64,000 nt of DNA from Acidimicrobiia bacterium (GCA_016871315.1 VFZE01000016.1:53738-117737), one strand, 5' to 3'; shown: positions 54,160-62,483, numbered from the stretch's first letter. Program-made: numbers and translations. The notes: generated by a model from the sequence alone, not told the origin.

Positions 54160-55501
54160 TCTCTCCACAAAATTCGCCGGTATCCGCTCCCCCAATCCCT
54201 TCTGGCTCGCCTCCGGACCGCCGGCCAACTGCGGCGAACAGGTGATGCGCGCCTTTGACGCCGGCTGGGGAGGCGCCGTGTGGAAAACCCTCGGCGAACC
54301 GATCGTCAACGTCAGCTCGCGCTACTCCTCCGTCGATTGGAACGGCCAGCGCATGATGGGCCTCAATAACATCGAGCTGATCACAGACCGCCCGCTTGAT
54401 GTCAACCTCCGAGAAATCGCCGAGGTCAAAAAGCGCTACCCCAATCACGCCGTCATCGCCTCGCTCATGGTGGAATCCAAGCGACAGGCCTGGCACGACA
54501 TCGTTCGACGCTCCGAAGATGCCGGCTCCGACGGACTTGAGCTGAACTTCGGCTGCCCCCACGGCATGAGCGAGCGCGGCATGGGCAGCGCCGTCGGCCA
54601 GGTACCCGAGTATGCCGAGATGATCACCGGCTGGGTGAAGGAGGCCGCGCGCACGCCCGTACTTGTCAAGCTCACGCCGAACGTCACCGACATCCGCGCC
54701 ATCGCCCGCGCCGCCAAGCGCGCCGCCGCCGACGGCCTGTCGGCCATCAACACGATCAACTCCATTACCGGCATCGATCTCGACACGCTTGTGCCGCGCC
54801 CCTTCGTGAATCACGCATCCTCGCACGGCGGCTATTGCGGGCCCGCCGTGAAACCCATCGCGCTGCACATGATCCAGCAGATCGCCGCCGACCCCGATTC
54901 CGCGCTGCCCATCTCCGGCATTGGCGGCATCTCCGGCTGGCGCGAGGCGGCCGAATTCATGCTCCTCGGCGCAGGCACCGTGCAGGTCTGCACCGCCGTG
55001 ATGCACTACGGCTTCCGCATCGTCGAGGACATGATCGACGGCCTGTCGAACTGGATGGATTCGAAAGGCTTCGCTACGCTCGACGACTTCCGCGGACGTT
55101 CGCTCCCCAACCTCACCGAGTGGCAGCACCTGGATCTCAACTACAAGATCATCGCCCGCATTCATCCCGAGAAATGCATCGGCTGCTGCCTTTGCTACGT
55201 CGCCTGCTGGGATGGCGCGCACCAGTGCATCCACATGGACCGCGCCGGCAACCGCCACGTCGCACCGCAGACTCTGGAAGCCGAAAGCCGCCGCAGCCTC
55301 GCCTTCACGCCCGTCAACGTGCCCGCGCCCGATCCGAACCTCACACCGCCGCACCGCATCCCGCGCGTGGATGAGGAGGAATGCGTCGGCTGCAACCTCT
55401 GCATGCTGGTCTGCCCGGTCGACGGCTGCATCACCATGGAGCGCGTCGATAACGGTTTACCGAGCCAAAGCTGGAGCCAGCGCATGGGAGAATCCCGGTG
55501 A
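54152..55501 (+). CDS. preA: NAD-dependent dihydropyrimidine dehydrogenase subunit PreA
   Basis: 449-residue catalytic subunit that reduces uracil and thymine to dihydro forms. The FMN barrel is dihydroorotate-dehydrogenase-like (PFWLASGPPANCGEQ, LELNFGCPHGMSERGMGSAV with its catalytic Cys, PISGIGGISGWREAAEF). A C-terminal ferredoxin domain carries two 4Fe-4S clusters, CIGCCLCYVACWDGAHQC and CVGCNLCMLVCPVDGC. ATG 54152 has GGAGGAACAAC upstream and overlaps preT; the dihydropyrimidinase GTG overlaps the stop by 4 nt. Confidence 0.95.
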   Translation: MADLSTKFAGIRSPNPFWLASGPPANCGEQVMRAFDAGWGGAVWKTLGEPIVNVSSRYSSVDWNGQRMMGLNNIELITDRPLDVNLREIAEVKKRYPNHAVIASLMVESKRQAWHDIVRRSEDAGSDGLELNFGCPHGMSERGMGSAVGQVPEYAEMITGWVKEAARTPVLVKLTPNVTDIRAIARAAKRAAADGLSAINTINSITGIDLDTLVPRPFVNHASSHGGYCGPAVKPIALHMIQQIAADPDSALPISGIGGISGWREAAEFMLLGAGTVQVCTAVMHYGFRIVEDMIDGLSNWMDSKGFATLDDFRGRSLPNLTEWQHLDLNYKIIARIHPEKCIGCCLCYVACWDGAHQCIHMDRAGNRHVAPQTLEAESRRSLAFTPVNVPAPDPNLTPPHRIPRVDEEECVGCNLCMLVCPVDGCITMERVDNGLPSQSWSQRMGESR

Positions 55502-56889
55502 AAACACTCATCCGTGGCGGAGCAGTCGTAACCGCCGAATCCACCATCCCCGCCGACGTCCTCATTGAGAACGAAACCATCCGCGACGTCGCCCCCGACC
55601 TCCCCGCCAACACCGCCGACCGCGTCATCGAAGCCGCAGGCATGCTGCTGCTCCCCGGCGGCATCGACGTGCACACCCACCTCGACATGCCCTTCGGCGG
55701 GACCACTTCGAGCGACGATTTCGAAACCGGCACCCGCGCCGCGGCGTTCGGCGGCACCACGACCTTGATCGACTTCGCCATCCAGGCCAAGGGCACGAAG
55801 ATGCGCGACGCCCTCGACATGTGGTGGAAGAAGGCCGATGGCAAGGCGTGCATCGACTACGGCCTGCACCTGATCGTCACCGACTTGCCGGAGGCGGGCC
55901 TGGAGGACATGGACTCGATGGTCGGCGAAGGTGTCGCCAGCTTCAAGCTGTTCATGGCCTATCCGGGCGTGCTCATGGTCGACGACGCCACCATCTTCAA
56001 GGCCATGAGCCGCACCGCCAAGAACGGCGCGCTCGTCTGCATGCATGCGGAAAACGGCGGCGTTATCGACGTGATCGTTCAGCGTGCGCTCGCCGAAGGC
56101 AAAACCGCGCCAATCTATCACGCGCTGACGCGTCCCGCTACAGCGGAGGCCGAGGCCGTGAACCGGGCGATCGCGATGGCCGAGATGGCGGGTGCTCCGG
56201 TGTACATCGTGCACCTTTCATCGGAAGATGCGCTGAACAAGGTGCGCGAAGCGCGCGACCGCGGGCTTCCGGCGTTCGCCGAGACCTGCCCGCAGTATCT
56301 GCTGCTGTCCGTCGATGAACTTGCCCGGCCCGGTTTTGAAGGAGCGAAGTATGTCTTCACGCCGCCGCTGCGGGAAAAATCGCACCTGCCGAAGCTTTGG
56401 GACGGGTTGAAGCACGATCATCTGCAAGTGGTCTCCACGGACCATTGTCCGTTCTGCTTTGATGACCAGAAAGCCCTCGGGCGAGACGACTTCACCAAGA
56501 TCCCCAACGGCGGCCCCGGCATCGAGAACCGCCTTCAGCTCATCTACCATCACGGCGTGAATCAGGGCAAGATTTCGCTGAACCGCTTTGTGGAGGTGAT
56601 CTCCACCTCGCCGGCGCGCATCTTCGGCCTCTATCCCAAGAAAGGCCTCATCGCTCCCGGCTCCGACGCCGACATCGTCATCTGGGACCCGAATGCCGAA
56701 CACACCATCTCCGCCAAGACCCATCACATGCGCGTCGACTACTCCATGTTTGAAGGCTTCCAGGTCACCGGCAACGCGCGCACCGTCCTGCTGCGCGGCA
56801 ACGTGATTGTCGACAAGGGCAGTTTTCAAGGCCGCCCCGGGGGAGGCCGCTACCTGCGGCGCGCCGCCCGCGGAGGCGCCTGGCAGTGA
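55498..56889 (+). CDS. hydA: Dihydropyrimidinase
   Basis: 463-residue cyclic amidohydrolase that opens dihydrouracil to N-carbamoyl-beta-alanine. The first metal motif is GGIDVHTHLDMPFGGT, the carboxylated lysine is in VASFKLFMAYPG, further ligands in CMHAENGGVIDVI and YIVHLSSEDAL, and the Asp in VSTDHCPFCFDDQ. GTG 55498 overlaps the preA stop (GTGA). The NCS1 permease overlaps its end by 4 nt. Confidence 0.94.
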   Translation: MKTLIRGGAVVTAESTIPADVLIENETIRDVAPDLPANTADRVIEAAGMLLLPGGIDVHTHLDMPFGGTTSSDDFETGTRAAAFGGTTTLIDFAIQAKGTKMRDALDMWWKKADGKACIDYGLHLIVTDLPEAGLEDMDSMVGEGVASFKLFMAYPGVLMVDDATIFKAMSRTAKNGALVCMHAENGGVIDVIVQRALAEGKTAPIYHALTRPATAEAEAVNRAIAMAEMAGAPVYIVHLSSEDALNKVREARDRGLPAFAETCPQYLLLSVDELARPGFEGAKYVFTPPLREKSHLPKLWDGLKHDHLQVVSTDHCPFCFDDQKALGRDDFTKIPNGGPGIENRLQLIYHHGVNQGKISLNRFVEVISTSPARIFGLYPKKGLIAPGSDADIVIWDPNAEHTISAKTHHMRVDYSMFEGFQVTGNARTVLLRGNVIVDKGSFQGRPGGGRYLRRAARGGAWQ

Positions 56890-58289
56890 ACCACGACTCG
56901 TCGCTCTACAACGAAGATCTCGCTCCGGTCCCGCCCGACCAACGCACATGGGGCGTCTACAACTACGCCGCGCTATGGGTTTCCATGTGCGTCTGCATCC
57001 CCACCTACATGCTCGCCAGCGGCTTGATCGCCGGCGGCATGAACTGGAAGCAGGCCGTCGCCACCATTCTGCTGGGCAATCTGATCGTGCTGATCCCGAT
57101 GCTGCTCAACGCCCATGCCGGCGCGCGCTACGGCATCCCCTTCCCCGTGTTTATCCGCGCGCCGTTCGGCGTCCGCGGCGCCAACGTCCCCGCCATTCTC
57201 CGCGCCATGGTCGCCTGCGGATGGTTCGGCATTCAGACCTGGATCGGAGGACAGGCCATACACTCCATGCTCCTCATCGCGTGGCCCGCCGCCGGCCAAG
57301 CGCCCGCATCGCTGTGGATCTGTTTCTTCGGCTTCTGGCTGATCAACATGGCCGTCATCTGGCGCGGCATTGAAACCATCCGGTTCCTGGAAGCTGTCAG
57401 CGCTCCCTTCATGCTTGCCATCGGCATCCTTCTTCTCTGGTGGGTCACGCAAAAAGCCGGCGGCTTCGGCCCCGTCCTCAGCGCTCCCTCCAAGTTCACA
57501 ACCAGCGCCGAATTCATGCGCTTCTTCATCCCCTCTCTCACCGGCATGGTCGGCTTCTGGGCCACCGTCGCCCTCAACATCCCCGACTTCACACGCTACG
57601 CCACCTCGCAACGCGCCCACGCCGTCGGCCAGGCCATCGCCCTGCCCACCACCATGGCCCTCTACGCCTTCATCGGCGTCGCTGTCACCTCCGCCTCCAT
57701 CGTCCTGTTCGGCGAACCCGTCTGGGACCCTGTCGTCCTGCTCGGCCGCTTCAACCAGCCCGCCGTCGCCTTAATCGCTCTCATCGCTTTGTTGATCGCC
57801 ACCCTTACGACCAACGTCGCCGCCAACGTCGTCTCGCCAGCCATCGACTTCTCCAATCTTAGCCCTCGCCTCATCAGCTTCCGCACCGGCGGCATGATCA
57901 CCGGCTTGCTCGGGATTCTTACGATGCCTTGGAAGCTGCTGTCGGACTTCAGCGCCTACATCTTCGGCTGGCTCGTCGGCTACTCTGCGCTGCTCGGCCC
58001 CATTGCCGGCGTCATGATCGCCGACTATTACCTTATCCGCAACTGCCAGCTCGACGTCGCTGACCTCTATCGCCGCCGGGGACTCTATGAGTATTCCAAC
58101 GGCATTAACTACCGCGCTGTTTTCTCCATGGCAATCAGCGCCGGCATTGCCTTGCTTGGAGCACTCATCCCAGCCTTGCGCCCGCTGTACGACTACGCCT
58201 GGTTCGTCGGCTTCACCGTCTCATTCACGGCCTACATTCTCCTCATGCGCCCGGCCTTCGTCGCGCCTGCTGTCGCCGAACGGAACTGA
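56886..58289 (+). CDS. NCS1-family nucleobase/cation symporter
   Basis: 467-residue transporter with 12 hydrophobic segments. NCS1 signatures are visible: RTWGVYNYAALWVSMCVCI (TM1), GKxxG-like GARYGIPFPVFIRAPFGVRG and WFGIQTWIGGQAIHSML. The operon points to uracil or thymine uptake; allantoin or hydantoin transport by relatives cannot be excluded. GTG 56886 couples it to the dihydropyrimidinase gene. A ~48-base copy of its interior (57753-57800) recurs at 60243-60290. Confidence 0.92.
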   Translation: MNHDSSLYNEDLAPVPPDQRTWGVYNYAALWVSMCVCIPTYMLASGLIAGGMNWKQAVATILLGNLIVLIPMLLNAHAGARYGIPFPVFIRAPFGVRGANVPAILRAMVACGWFGIQTWIGGQAIHSMLLIAWPAAGQAPASLWICFFGFWLINMAVIWRGIETIRFLEAVSAPFMLAIGILLLWWVTQKAGGFGPVLSAPSKFTTSAEFMRFFIPSLTGMVGFWATVALNIPDFTRYATSQRAHAVGQAIALPTTMALYAFIGVAVTSASIVLFGEPVWDPVVLLGRFNQPAVALIALIALLIATLTTNVAANVVSPAIDFSNLSPRLISFRTGGMITGLLGILTMPWKLLSDFSAYIFGWLVGYSALLGPIAGVMIADYYLIRNCQLDVADLYRRRGLYEYSNGINYRAVFSMAISAGIALLGALIPALRPLYDYAWFVGFTVSFTAYILLMRPAFVAPAVAERN

Positions 58290-58418
58290 TCCCGCGCAAC
58301 ATCGAAGTTTCTCCGCCCCTAAGGACCTCGGCACTGGCGCCCTGCTACCAGACATTGCCGGGCCGATGACGTTCAAGGACGCCCTCGCAGGGAGGGACGC
58401 CGGTCTCGCCGCCTCGAT

Positions 58419-58440
58419 CGGGGCGCTCCGCACCGCCCCG
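58419..58440. terminator. Candidate terminator hairpin after the pyrimidine operon
   Basis: CGGGGCG (58419-58425) pairs perfectly with CGCCCCG (58434-58440) around 8 bases, in the 228-base spacer between the NCS1 permease and the convergent DUF4062 gene. No T-run follows. The rest of the spacer shows no convincing gene; short frames there look like chance. Confidence 0.4.
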
Positions 58441-58517
58441 CCATAATGTACTGCGCTTACCAGATCCAATCCCGGCCCCCCGCACCGCTTCGCCCCACAG
58501 TTGTCTAGACTTAAACC

Positions 58518-60164
58518 TCAAACACGGATCTCCATACCCTCCTCGAACTGTTGAATAAAGGCGTCGTTACGCGCGATGAACGCGGTATCGCCACTGGAAT
58601 AACCGGCCCGGATAACTTTCAGCTGGAGCTCCTCAAACCGCTTCACTTGCCGCTCAAGATGGCCGGCTTCATGACTGCATCCGACGCAGAATGCCACCGG
58701 GTGGTTCTCCAACATGCTCGTCCAGGTTAGCCCGCGGGAGGGTTCCTCTTCCAGAATGAAATGGCAATGGTCGGTCTCCACCTCCAGATCGATCTTTTTT
58801 GAGTCGAGGAACAACATCATCGGAACTCCAGTCGCATACATGAACCGTTTGAACACCTTGTTGCGCATCGATCCCACGTGCGGACCGAGGCTTCGTGCAA
58901 ACCGGGGGTCCTCGGTTAGTTGCAGGCCTGACAATGCCCCAAGCAGCAGCGGCTTCCCTTTCCCCTTCCAGTGGGCTGGACTGAAATAATCGACCATCAG
59001 CCTCTGGATAGCCTGCTCCTCCTCCGCGGTCAGCGCCGATGGGGGAAAACTCGGGCGTTTGCTCTCATCCACCAGATCGTTGATGCATCCGAACACCGCT
59101 CCATAACGCTGTTCCGGCGCTCCCCAGGGAAACAGCGAACAGTCGATCCGATGCACCAGCCAGAAGATCATATAGGCCAGCACATTATTCGTGCTGATGC
59201 GAATCTCGGAATGCCTGCCTGCCAGCCGCTTCCCGACTGCCTGAGCGGCATAGGCCGTCGAGGATCCCGATTCGAAAAACAGACTGACACCCTCCTCCGC
59301 TGAGCCCCTCTTGTAGGCGATCAGCTTTTGCAGGTAAACGTCGGCGAAAAATGCCGCGGCCGCCTCCTTTTCCCCTGGCCGGCCAATAATCCGTGGAACC
59401 AGAGCATCAAACTGAGCCATCGCTCCCACGACATCCACAAGGAAGCGGTTGCGAGAGACCGCTTCCAGGGTTTTCGACAGGCTCGTGTCCTTGGGCTCCC
59501 GGATCCAGCCCGAGATCCTTTTCTCGGACGCCAGTTTTTCCGCTTCCACAACCGCCCGATACACCATATACTTGCTGAACGCGCGTTCCCCGGTAGAAGA
59601 GAACAGCTGGTAAAACCTGTCCTTCTTAACCTGTTCGCGAAAGTCCCACAGGGCCTGTTCGTGACTCAGTTCGCTTCGGAGTTGAGCGGCCCTGCTATCG
59701 CACTCCCGGTACTCCCGGCTGTTAGAGGCGTATTTTCTTAGCTCTGTTTCCGCTGCGTCGAGCTCCTTCTGCATTTCGCCCCGTTTTATCTTCACATCGC
59801 CATCGTCGAGCAGGAACGGCACTACGATTTTGCCGGATTGCACTGCCATCTCGTATTCCAGGTGCGAGAAACTCTGGTTACTACCCGCCACGATTGCCCC
59901 GTATCGAGAGCCGTGGATGACTACATAGATCTGCGCCGCCTGAATGGTTCTCTCGATCACCGCCGGCACAGTGCGGTCCTCAGCGGCGTTTCGTTCCAGC
60001 GCGATGGGCATATGACCGCAATCCACCACCACTTCCAGCACCACCCGCCGCTCTTCGGCCAAGTCCTGGAACGTCGAGCTGATAAATACCTGGTATTTCC
60101 TTTGTCCGGATTCCCGGCCGGAAACGGAAACTTCGGGGGAGGCCGCCGCTGCTGGGTGTGCCAC
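58518..60164 (-). CDS. DUF4062 protein with DeoR-C-terminal-like domain
   Basis: About 548 residues, cytoplasmic. Residues ~24-118 are a DUF4062 domain (YQVFISSTFQDLAEERRVVL, YVVIHGSRYG, HLEYEMAVQSGKIVVPFL), a TIR-like Rossmann module. A charged helical linker follows (~130-185). Around 290-340, SLFFESGSSTAYAAQAVGKR and IRISTNNVLAYM resemble the DeoR C-terminal (ISOCOT) sugar-phosphate sensor. The rest is unrecognised. I start at GTG 60164, seven bases after a perfect TATAAT, suggesting a leaderless message; a TTG at 60200 is the alternative. Possibly a defence or signalling protein. Confidence 0.72.
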   Translation of the reverse strand: MAHPAAAASPEVSVSGRESGQRKYQVFISSTFQDLAEERRVVLEVVVDCGHMPIALERNAAEDRTVPAVIERTIQAAQIYVVIHGSRYGAIVAGSNQSFSHLEYEMAVQSGKIVVPFLLDDGDVKIKRGEMQKELDAAETELRKYASNSREYRECDSRAAQLRSELSHEQALWDFREQVKKDRFYQLFSSTGERAFSKYMVYRAVVEAEKLASEKRISGWIREPKDTSLSKTLEAVSRNRFLVDVVGAMAQFDALVPRIIGRPGEKEAAAAFFADVYLQKLIAYKRGSAEEGVSLFFESGSSTAYAAQAVGKRLAGRHSEIRISTNNVLAYMIFWLVHRIDCSLFPWGAPEQRYGAVFGCINDLVDESKRPSFPPSALTAEEEQAIQRLMVDYFSPAHWKGKGKPLLLGALSGLQLTEDPRFARSLGPHVGSMRNKVFKRFMYATGVPMMLFLDSKKIDLEVETDHCHFILEEEPSRGLTWTSMLENHPVAFCVGCSHEAGHLERQVKRFEELQLKVIRAGYSSGDTAFIARNDAFIQQFEEGMEIRV

Positions 60165-60171
60165 TCCGAAA

Positions 60172-60200
60172 ATTATATGCTTGCCTGCTCCCGCCGGCAA
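60172..60200 (-). promoter_or_regulatory. Sigma-70-like promoter of the DUF4062 gene
   Basis: On the minus strand a perfect -10 box TATAAT (60172-60177) follows TTGCCG (60195-60200) with 17 bases between. The start site would fall within a base or so of GTG 60164, predicting a leaderless transcript and arguing against the longer TTG start. Confidence 0.5.
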
Positions 60201-60242
60201 GCCAATCGAGCGCAGTGTTGTATCGCTTACTGATCCCCAACA

Positions 60243-60290
60243 AACCAGCCCGCCATCGCGTCAATCGCCCTCATCGCTCTGTTGATCCCC
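60243..60290 (+). repeat. Truncated duplicate of an NCS1 permease segment
   Basis: About 42 of 48 bases match 57753-57800 inside the NCS1 permease gene. The remnant would encode NQPAIASIALIALLIP-like sequence against NQPAVALIALIALLIA in the intact gene. Both copies run on the plus strand and bracket the DUF4062 gene, so this is likely debris from a duplication or insertion event. Confidence 0.6.
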
Positions 60291-60330
60291 ACTCAGGGCA
60301 GACAGTAGGCGCATCGCCCCATGAACAGGC

Positions 60331-60657
60331 TTAGACACCAACGAGGCGGCGAAACAGAACCGCCTCCAGATCCCGCCGCGAGTCCACAACCGCGAGAACA
60401 TCCGCGCGGTCATTGTGTGCTCGATAGACCAACCGGTAAGGGCCAACCAGGCGCTGCCGGTAATCGGTGATTCCATGCTCTGCCAACTCGGGGACAACCT
60501 TTCCGCTCTTGGGCGCGCATCGCAGACTTCCTGCTGCCGTCATGATCCGCGCTCCCATTCGCCGGGCAGCCCCCGGCCGGTCGCGTTCGATGTAATCCAG
60601 GATTTCGTGCAAGTCCCGAAGCGCGGCGCGCGACCAGCGCACCGGGATTCTGTTCAT
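60331..60657 (-). CDS. RelE/ParE-family toxin
   Basis: About 108 residues with the RelE/ParE fold pattern: IPVRWSRAALRDLHEILDYI (N-terminal helices), GKVVPELAEHGITDYRQRL, and the C-terminal strand PYRLVYRAHNDRADVLAVVD with basic residues. These toxins either cleave mRNA on the ribosome or inhibit gyrase; this sequence looks more ParE/Txe-like but is not resolved. ATG 60657 overlaps the antitoxin stop (ATGA), the normal toxin-after-antitoxin coupling. Confidence 0.85.
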   Translation of the reverse strand: MNRIPVRWSRAALRDLHEILDYIERDRPGAARRMGARIMTAAGSLRCAPKSGKVVPELAEHGITDYRQRLVGPYRLVYRAHNDRADVLAVVDSRRDLEAVLFRRLVGV

Positions 60658-60923
60658 TTCTTGCCGCGGCGCCGGATTTCTTCCTCGGCCTGTTCCTGAC
60701 TCACCCACTGACCTTTGCGAAACTGATCTTCCGATTGGGCGATCAGCTTCAGCATCATCAGAGCGTCTTGGGTTTTCTGGTATGTTTCCACGTCCACGAC
60801 GACGGCCTTGGGCTCGCCGTTCTGAGTAATGACCACGGGGTTCCGTGTCTGTTGCACCGTGGAAACAAGCTCCGCGGCATGCGTTTTCATATATGTGATC
60901 GGCTTCACATCCGACGGGCGCAT
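60654..60923 (-). CDS. Phd/YefM-family antitoxin
   Basis: About 89 residues. The N-terminal DNA-binding fold is MRPSDVKPITYMKTHAAEL followed by RNPVVITQNGEPKAVVVDVE and TYQKTQDAL, the Phd/YefM signature; the acidic and basic C-terminal helix (QAEEEIRRRGKK) would wrap the toxin. ATG 60923 is preferred over the in-frame ATG at 60962 because family members begin with this segment. It lies directly downstream of rplK on the same strand. Confidence 0.87.
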   Translation of the reverse strand: MRPSDVKPITYMKTHAAELVSTVQQTRNPVVITQNGEPKAVVVDVETYQKTQDALMMLKLIAQSEDQFRKGQWVSQEQAEEEIRRRGKK

Positions 60924-60991
60924 GGCACTTTTTAGGGTACCGAATTCAGTCCCATGCGGCAAGCCGCGAATTGTTCCAGTAGGTAGTCAGG

Positions 60992-61420
60992 CTAGACGAC
61001 GTCGACGCCCATGCTGCGGCAGGTGCCGCGGACGGAGCGCTTGGCGGCTTCCAGGTCGAAGCAGTTCAGATCCGGCATCTTGATCTTGGCGATCTCCTCG
61101 ATCTGCTTCTCGGTGATCTTGCCCACCTTGTTGCGGTTGGGCTCGGGGGAGCCCTTGGCGAGGTTGACGGCGCGCTTCACGAGCACCGGGACCGGCGGGG
61201 TCTTGGTGATGAAGGTGAAGGTGCGGTCGGAGTAGATGGTGATCACCACGGGGATGATCAGGCCTTCCTGGTCCTTGGCGGAGGTCTTGGCGTTGAATGC
61301 CTTGCAGAACTCCATGATGTTGACGCCCTGCGGGCCCAGCGCGGTGCCGACCGGCGGGGCAGGCGTGGCCTTGCCGGCCGGAATCTGGAGCTTCACCATC
61401 GCGTTCACTTTCTTTGCCAT
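60992..61420 (-). CDS. rplK: 50S ribosomal protein L11
   Basis: 142 residues of the L11 stalk-base protein. It starts [20 protein letters not shown] and contains [38 protein letters not shown] and the C-terminal RNA-binding domain ending [20 protein letters not shown]. It follows nusG as in most bacteria, but rplA does not follow it here; a toxin-antitoxin pair does. Confidence 0.97.
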   Translation of the reverse strand: MAKKVNAMVKLQIPAGKATPAPPVGTALGPQGVNIMEFCKAFNAKTSAKDQEGLIIPVVITIYSDRTFTFITKTPPVPVLVKRAVNLAKGSPEPNRNKVGKITEKQIEEIAKIKMPDLNCFDLEAAKRSVRGTCRSMGVDVV

Positions 61421-61442
61421 GAATTACCTCTTTAGAATCTCG

Positions 61443-62207
61443 TTAGGAAATCTTCTCTACCTGCAAAAAGTCGAGTTCGACTGGAGTTGCGCGGCCGAAG
61501 ATGGTGACCAGCACGCGCAGCGTGTCGCGCTCGTGGTTGACCTCGTCGACTTTGCCCGAGAAGTTGGTGAAGGGGCCTTCGTTGATCCGGACTGTTTCGC
61601 CCTTCTCGAAACTGAGTTTGGGACGCGGGCGCTCGGCGGAGCTGGCCTGGCGGTAGAGGATCGAATTGACCTCATCGGCCGTCAGCGGGACAGGATTGTT
61701 GCCGCCGCCGACGAAGCCGGTCACGCGCGGGGTATCCTTCACCGCGTGCCACAGCGTCTCGTTCATTTCCATTTGCACCAGCACGTAGCCGGGATAGAGC
61801 AGGCGCTTGCTGGTGACTTTCTTGCCGCCGCGCATCTCGACGACCTCTTCCTGCGGGATGAGGATTTCGCCGATCTGGTCGGCATAGCCGAACGCCTGGG
61901 CGCGGCCGCGCAGCGACTCGCGGACTTTCTGCTCAAAGCCCGAATAGGTGTGGATGATGTACCAGTTCATGTTCGGGCGGTCGATGTTGATGGTGGGCTG
62001 GCCGGGCGCGGCAGCTTCCCCGGCAGCTTCTGATTCCGAAGCTTCAGCCTCCACGGCTTCGGCTTCCACGGCTTCGGCTTCCGCGGCTTCGGCTTCCACG
62101 GCTTCAGCCTCCACGGCTTCGGCTGCCGCCTCCGGCGCGGCGGCCTCGGCGGCCTCCTCCACCGGTTCGGCGTCCTGTTGCGGATCGAGGATCTCTTCGT
62201 CCTGCAT
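61443..62207 (-). CDS. nusG: Transcription antitermination factor NusG with acidic N-terminal extension
   Basis: 254 residues. The NGN domain begins at about residue 81 ([19 protein letters not shown]) and contains [20 protein letters not shown] and [14 protein letters not shown]; a KOW domain follows ([20 protein letters not shown]). NusG tunes RNA polymerase pausing and couples to ribosomes or Rho. The ~80-residue front is Glu/Ala-rich with tandem VEAEA units, absent from most NusG. ATG 62207 has AAGGGG 8 nt upstream; a GTG three codons earlier is possible. Confidence 0.95.
   Translation of the reverse strand: MQDEEILDPQQDAEPVEEAAEAAAPEAAAEAVEAEAVEAEAAEAEAVEAEAVEAEASESEAAGEAAAPGQPTINIDRPNMNWYIIHTYSGFEQKVRESLRGRAQAFGYADQIGEILIPQEEVVEMRGGKKVTSKRLLYPGYVLVQMEMNETLWHAVKDTPRVTGFVGGGNNPVPLTADEVNSILYRQASSAERPRPKLSFEKGETVRINEGPFTNFSGKVDEVNHERDTLRVLVTIFGRATPVELDFLQVEKIS
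62041..62130 (-). repeat. 15-base tandem repeat inside nusG
   Basis: About six head-to-tail copies of a 15-base unit, GCTTCGGCTTCCACG as written on the plus strand, at 62041, 62056, 62071, 62086, 62101 and 62116. Copies differ by one to four bases. Each encodes one acidic pentapeptide (VEAEA-like) of the NusG N-terminal extension, and the copy number could vary in frame by slippage. Confidence 0.85.
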
Positions 62208-62219
62208 GGTTGGCACCCC

Positions 62220-62483
62220 TTAACGGGTAAAGGTCTCGAACACTCTCTGGATGGCGCGGCCCAGAACCAGGTCCACCAGGAAGAAATACCCGGCGAAGGC
62301 GAAGACGGCGACCAGCACGACGATGGTGGTGGAGCGTACCTGTTTCCAGTTGGGCCAGGTGACCGCGCGCATCTCCACCTGCAATTCGCCAAAGTACGCC
62401 TTCAAGCGGGCGGGCCAGCCGCCGATTTTGGCGGTGACGTTGCCCGCGCTCATGTTTGCAACGCTAGATTCTGCCTTGGCCAC
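62220..62483 (-). CDS. secE: Preprotein translocase subunit SecE
   Basis: 87-residue single-pass SecE with the amphipathic helix AYFGELQVEMRAVTWPNWKQV, the highly conserved RAVTWPNWKQV contact with SecY, and one membrane helix (STTIVVLVAVFAFAGYFFLV). It lies between tRNA-Trp and nusG, the usual arrangement. Confidence 0.95.
   Translation of the reverse strand: MAKAESSVANMSAGNVTAKIGGWPARLKAYFGELQVEMRAVTWPNWKQVRSTTIVVLVAVFAFAGYFFLVDLVLGRAIQRVFETFTR

Noticed and set aside
58290..58517. Short plus-strand frame continuing to 58446
   Set aside because: It lies mostly inside the NCS1 gene in another frame and has no start or ribosome site in the spacer.
62041..62130. CRISPR-like array
   Set aside because: The 15-base units are contiguous with no spacers and encode an in-frame acidic peptide in NusG.
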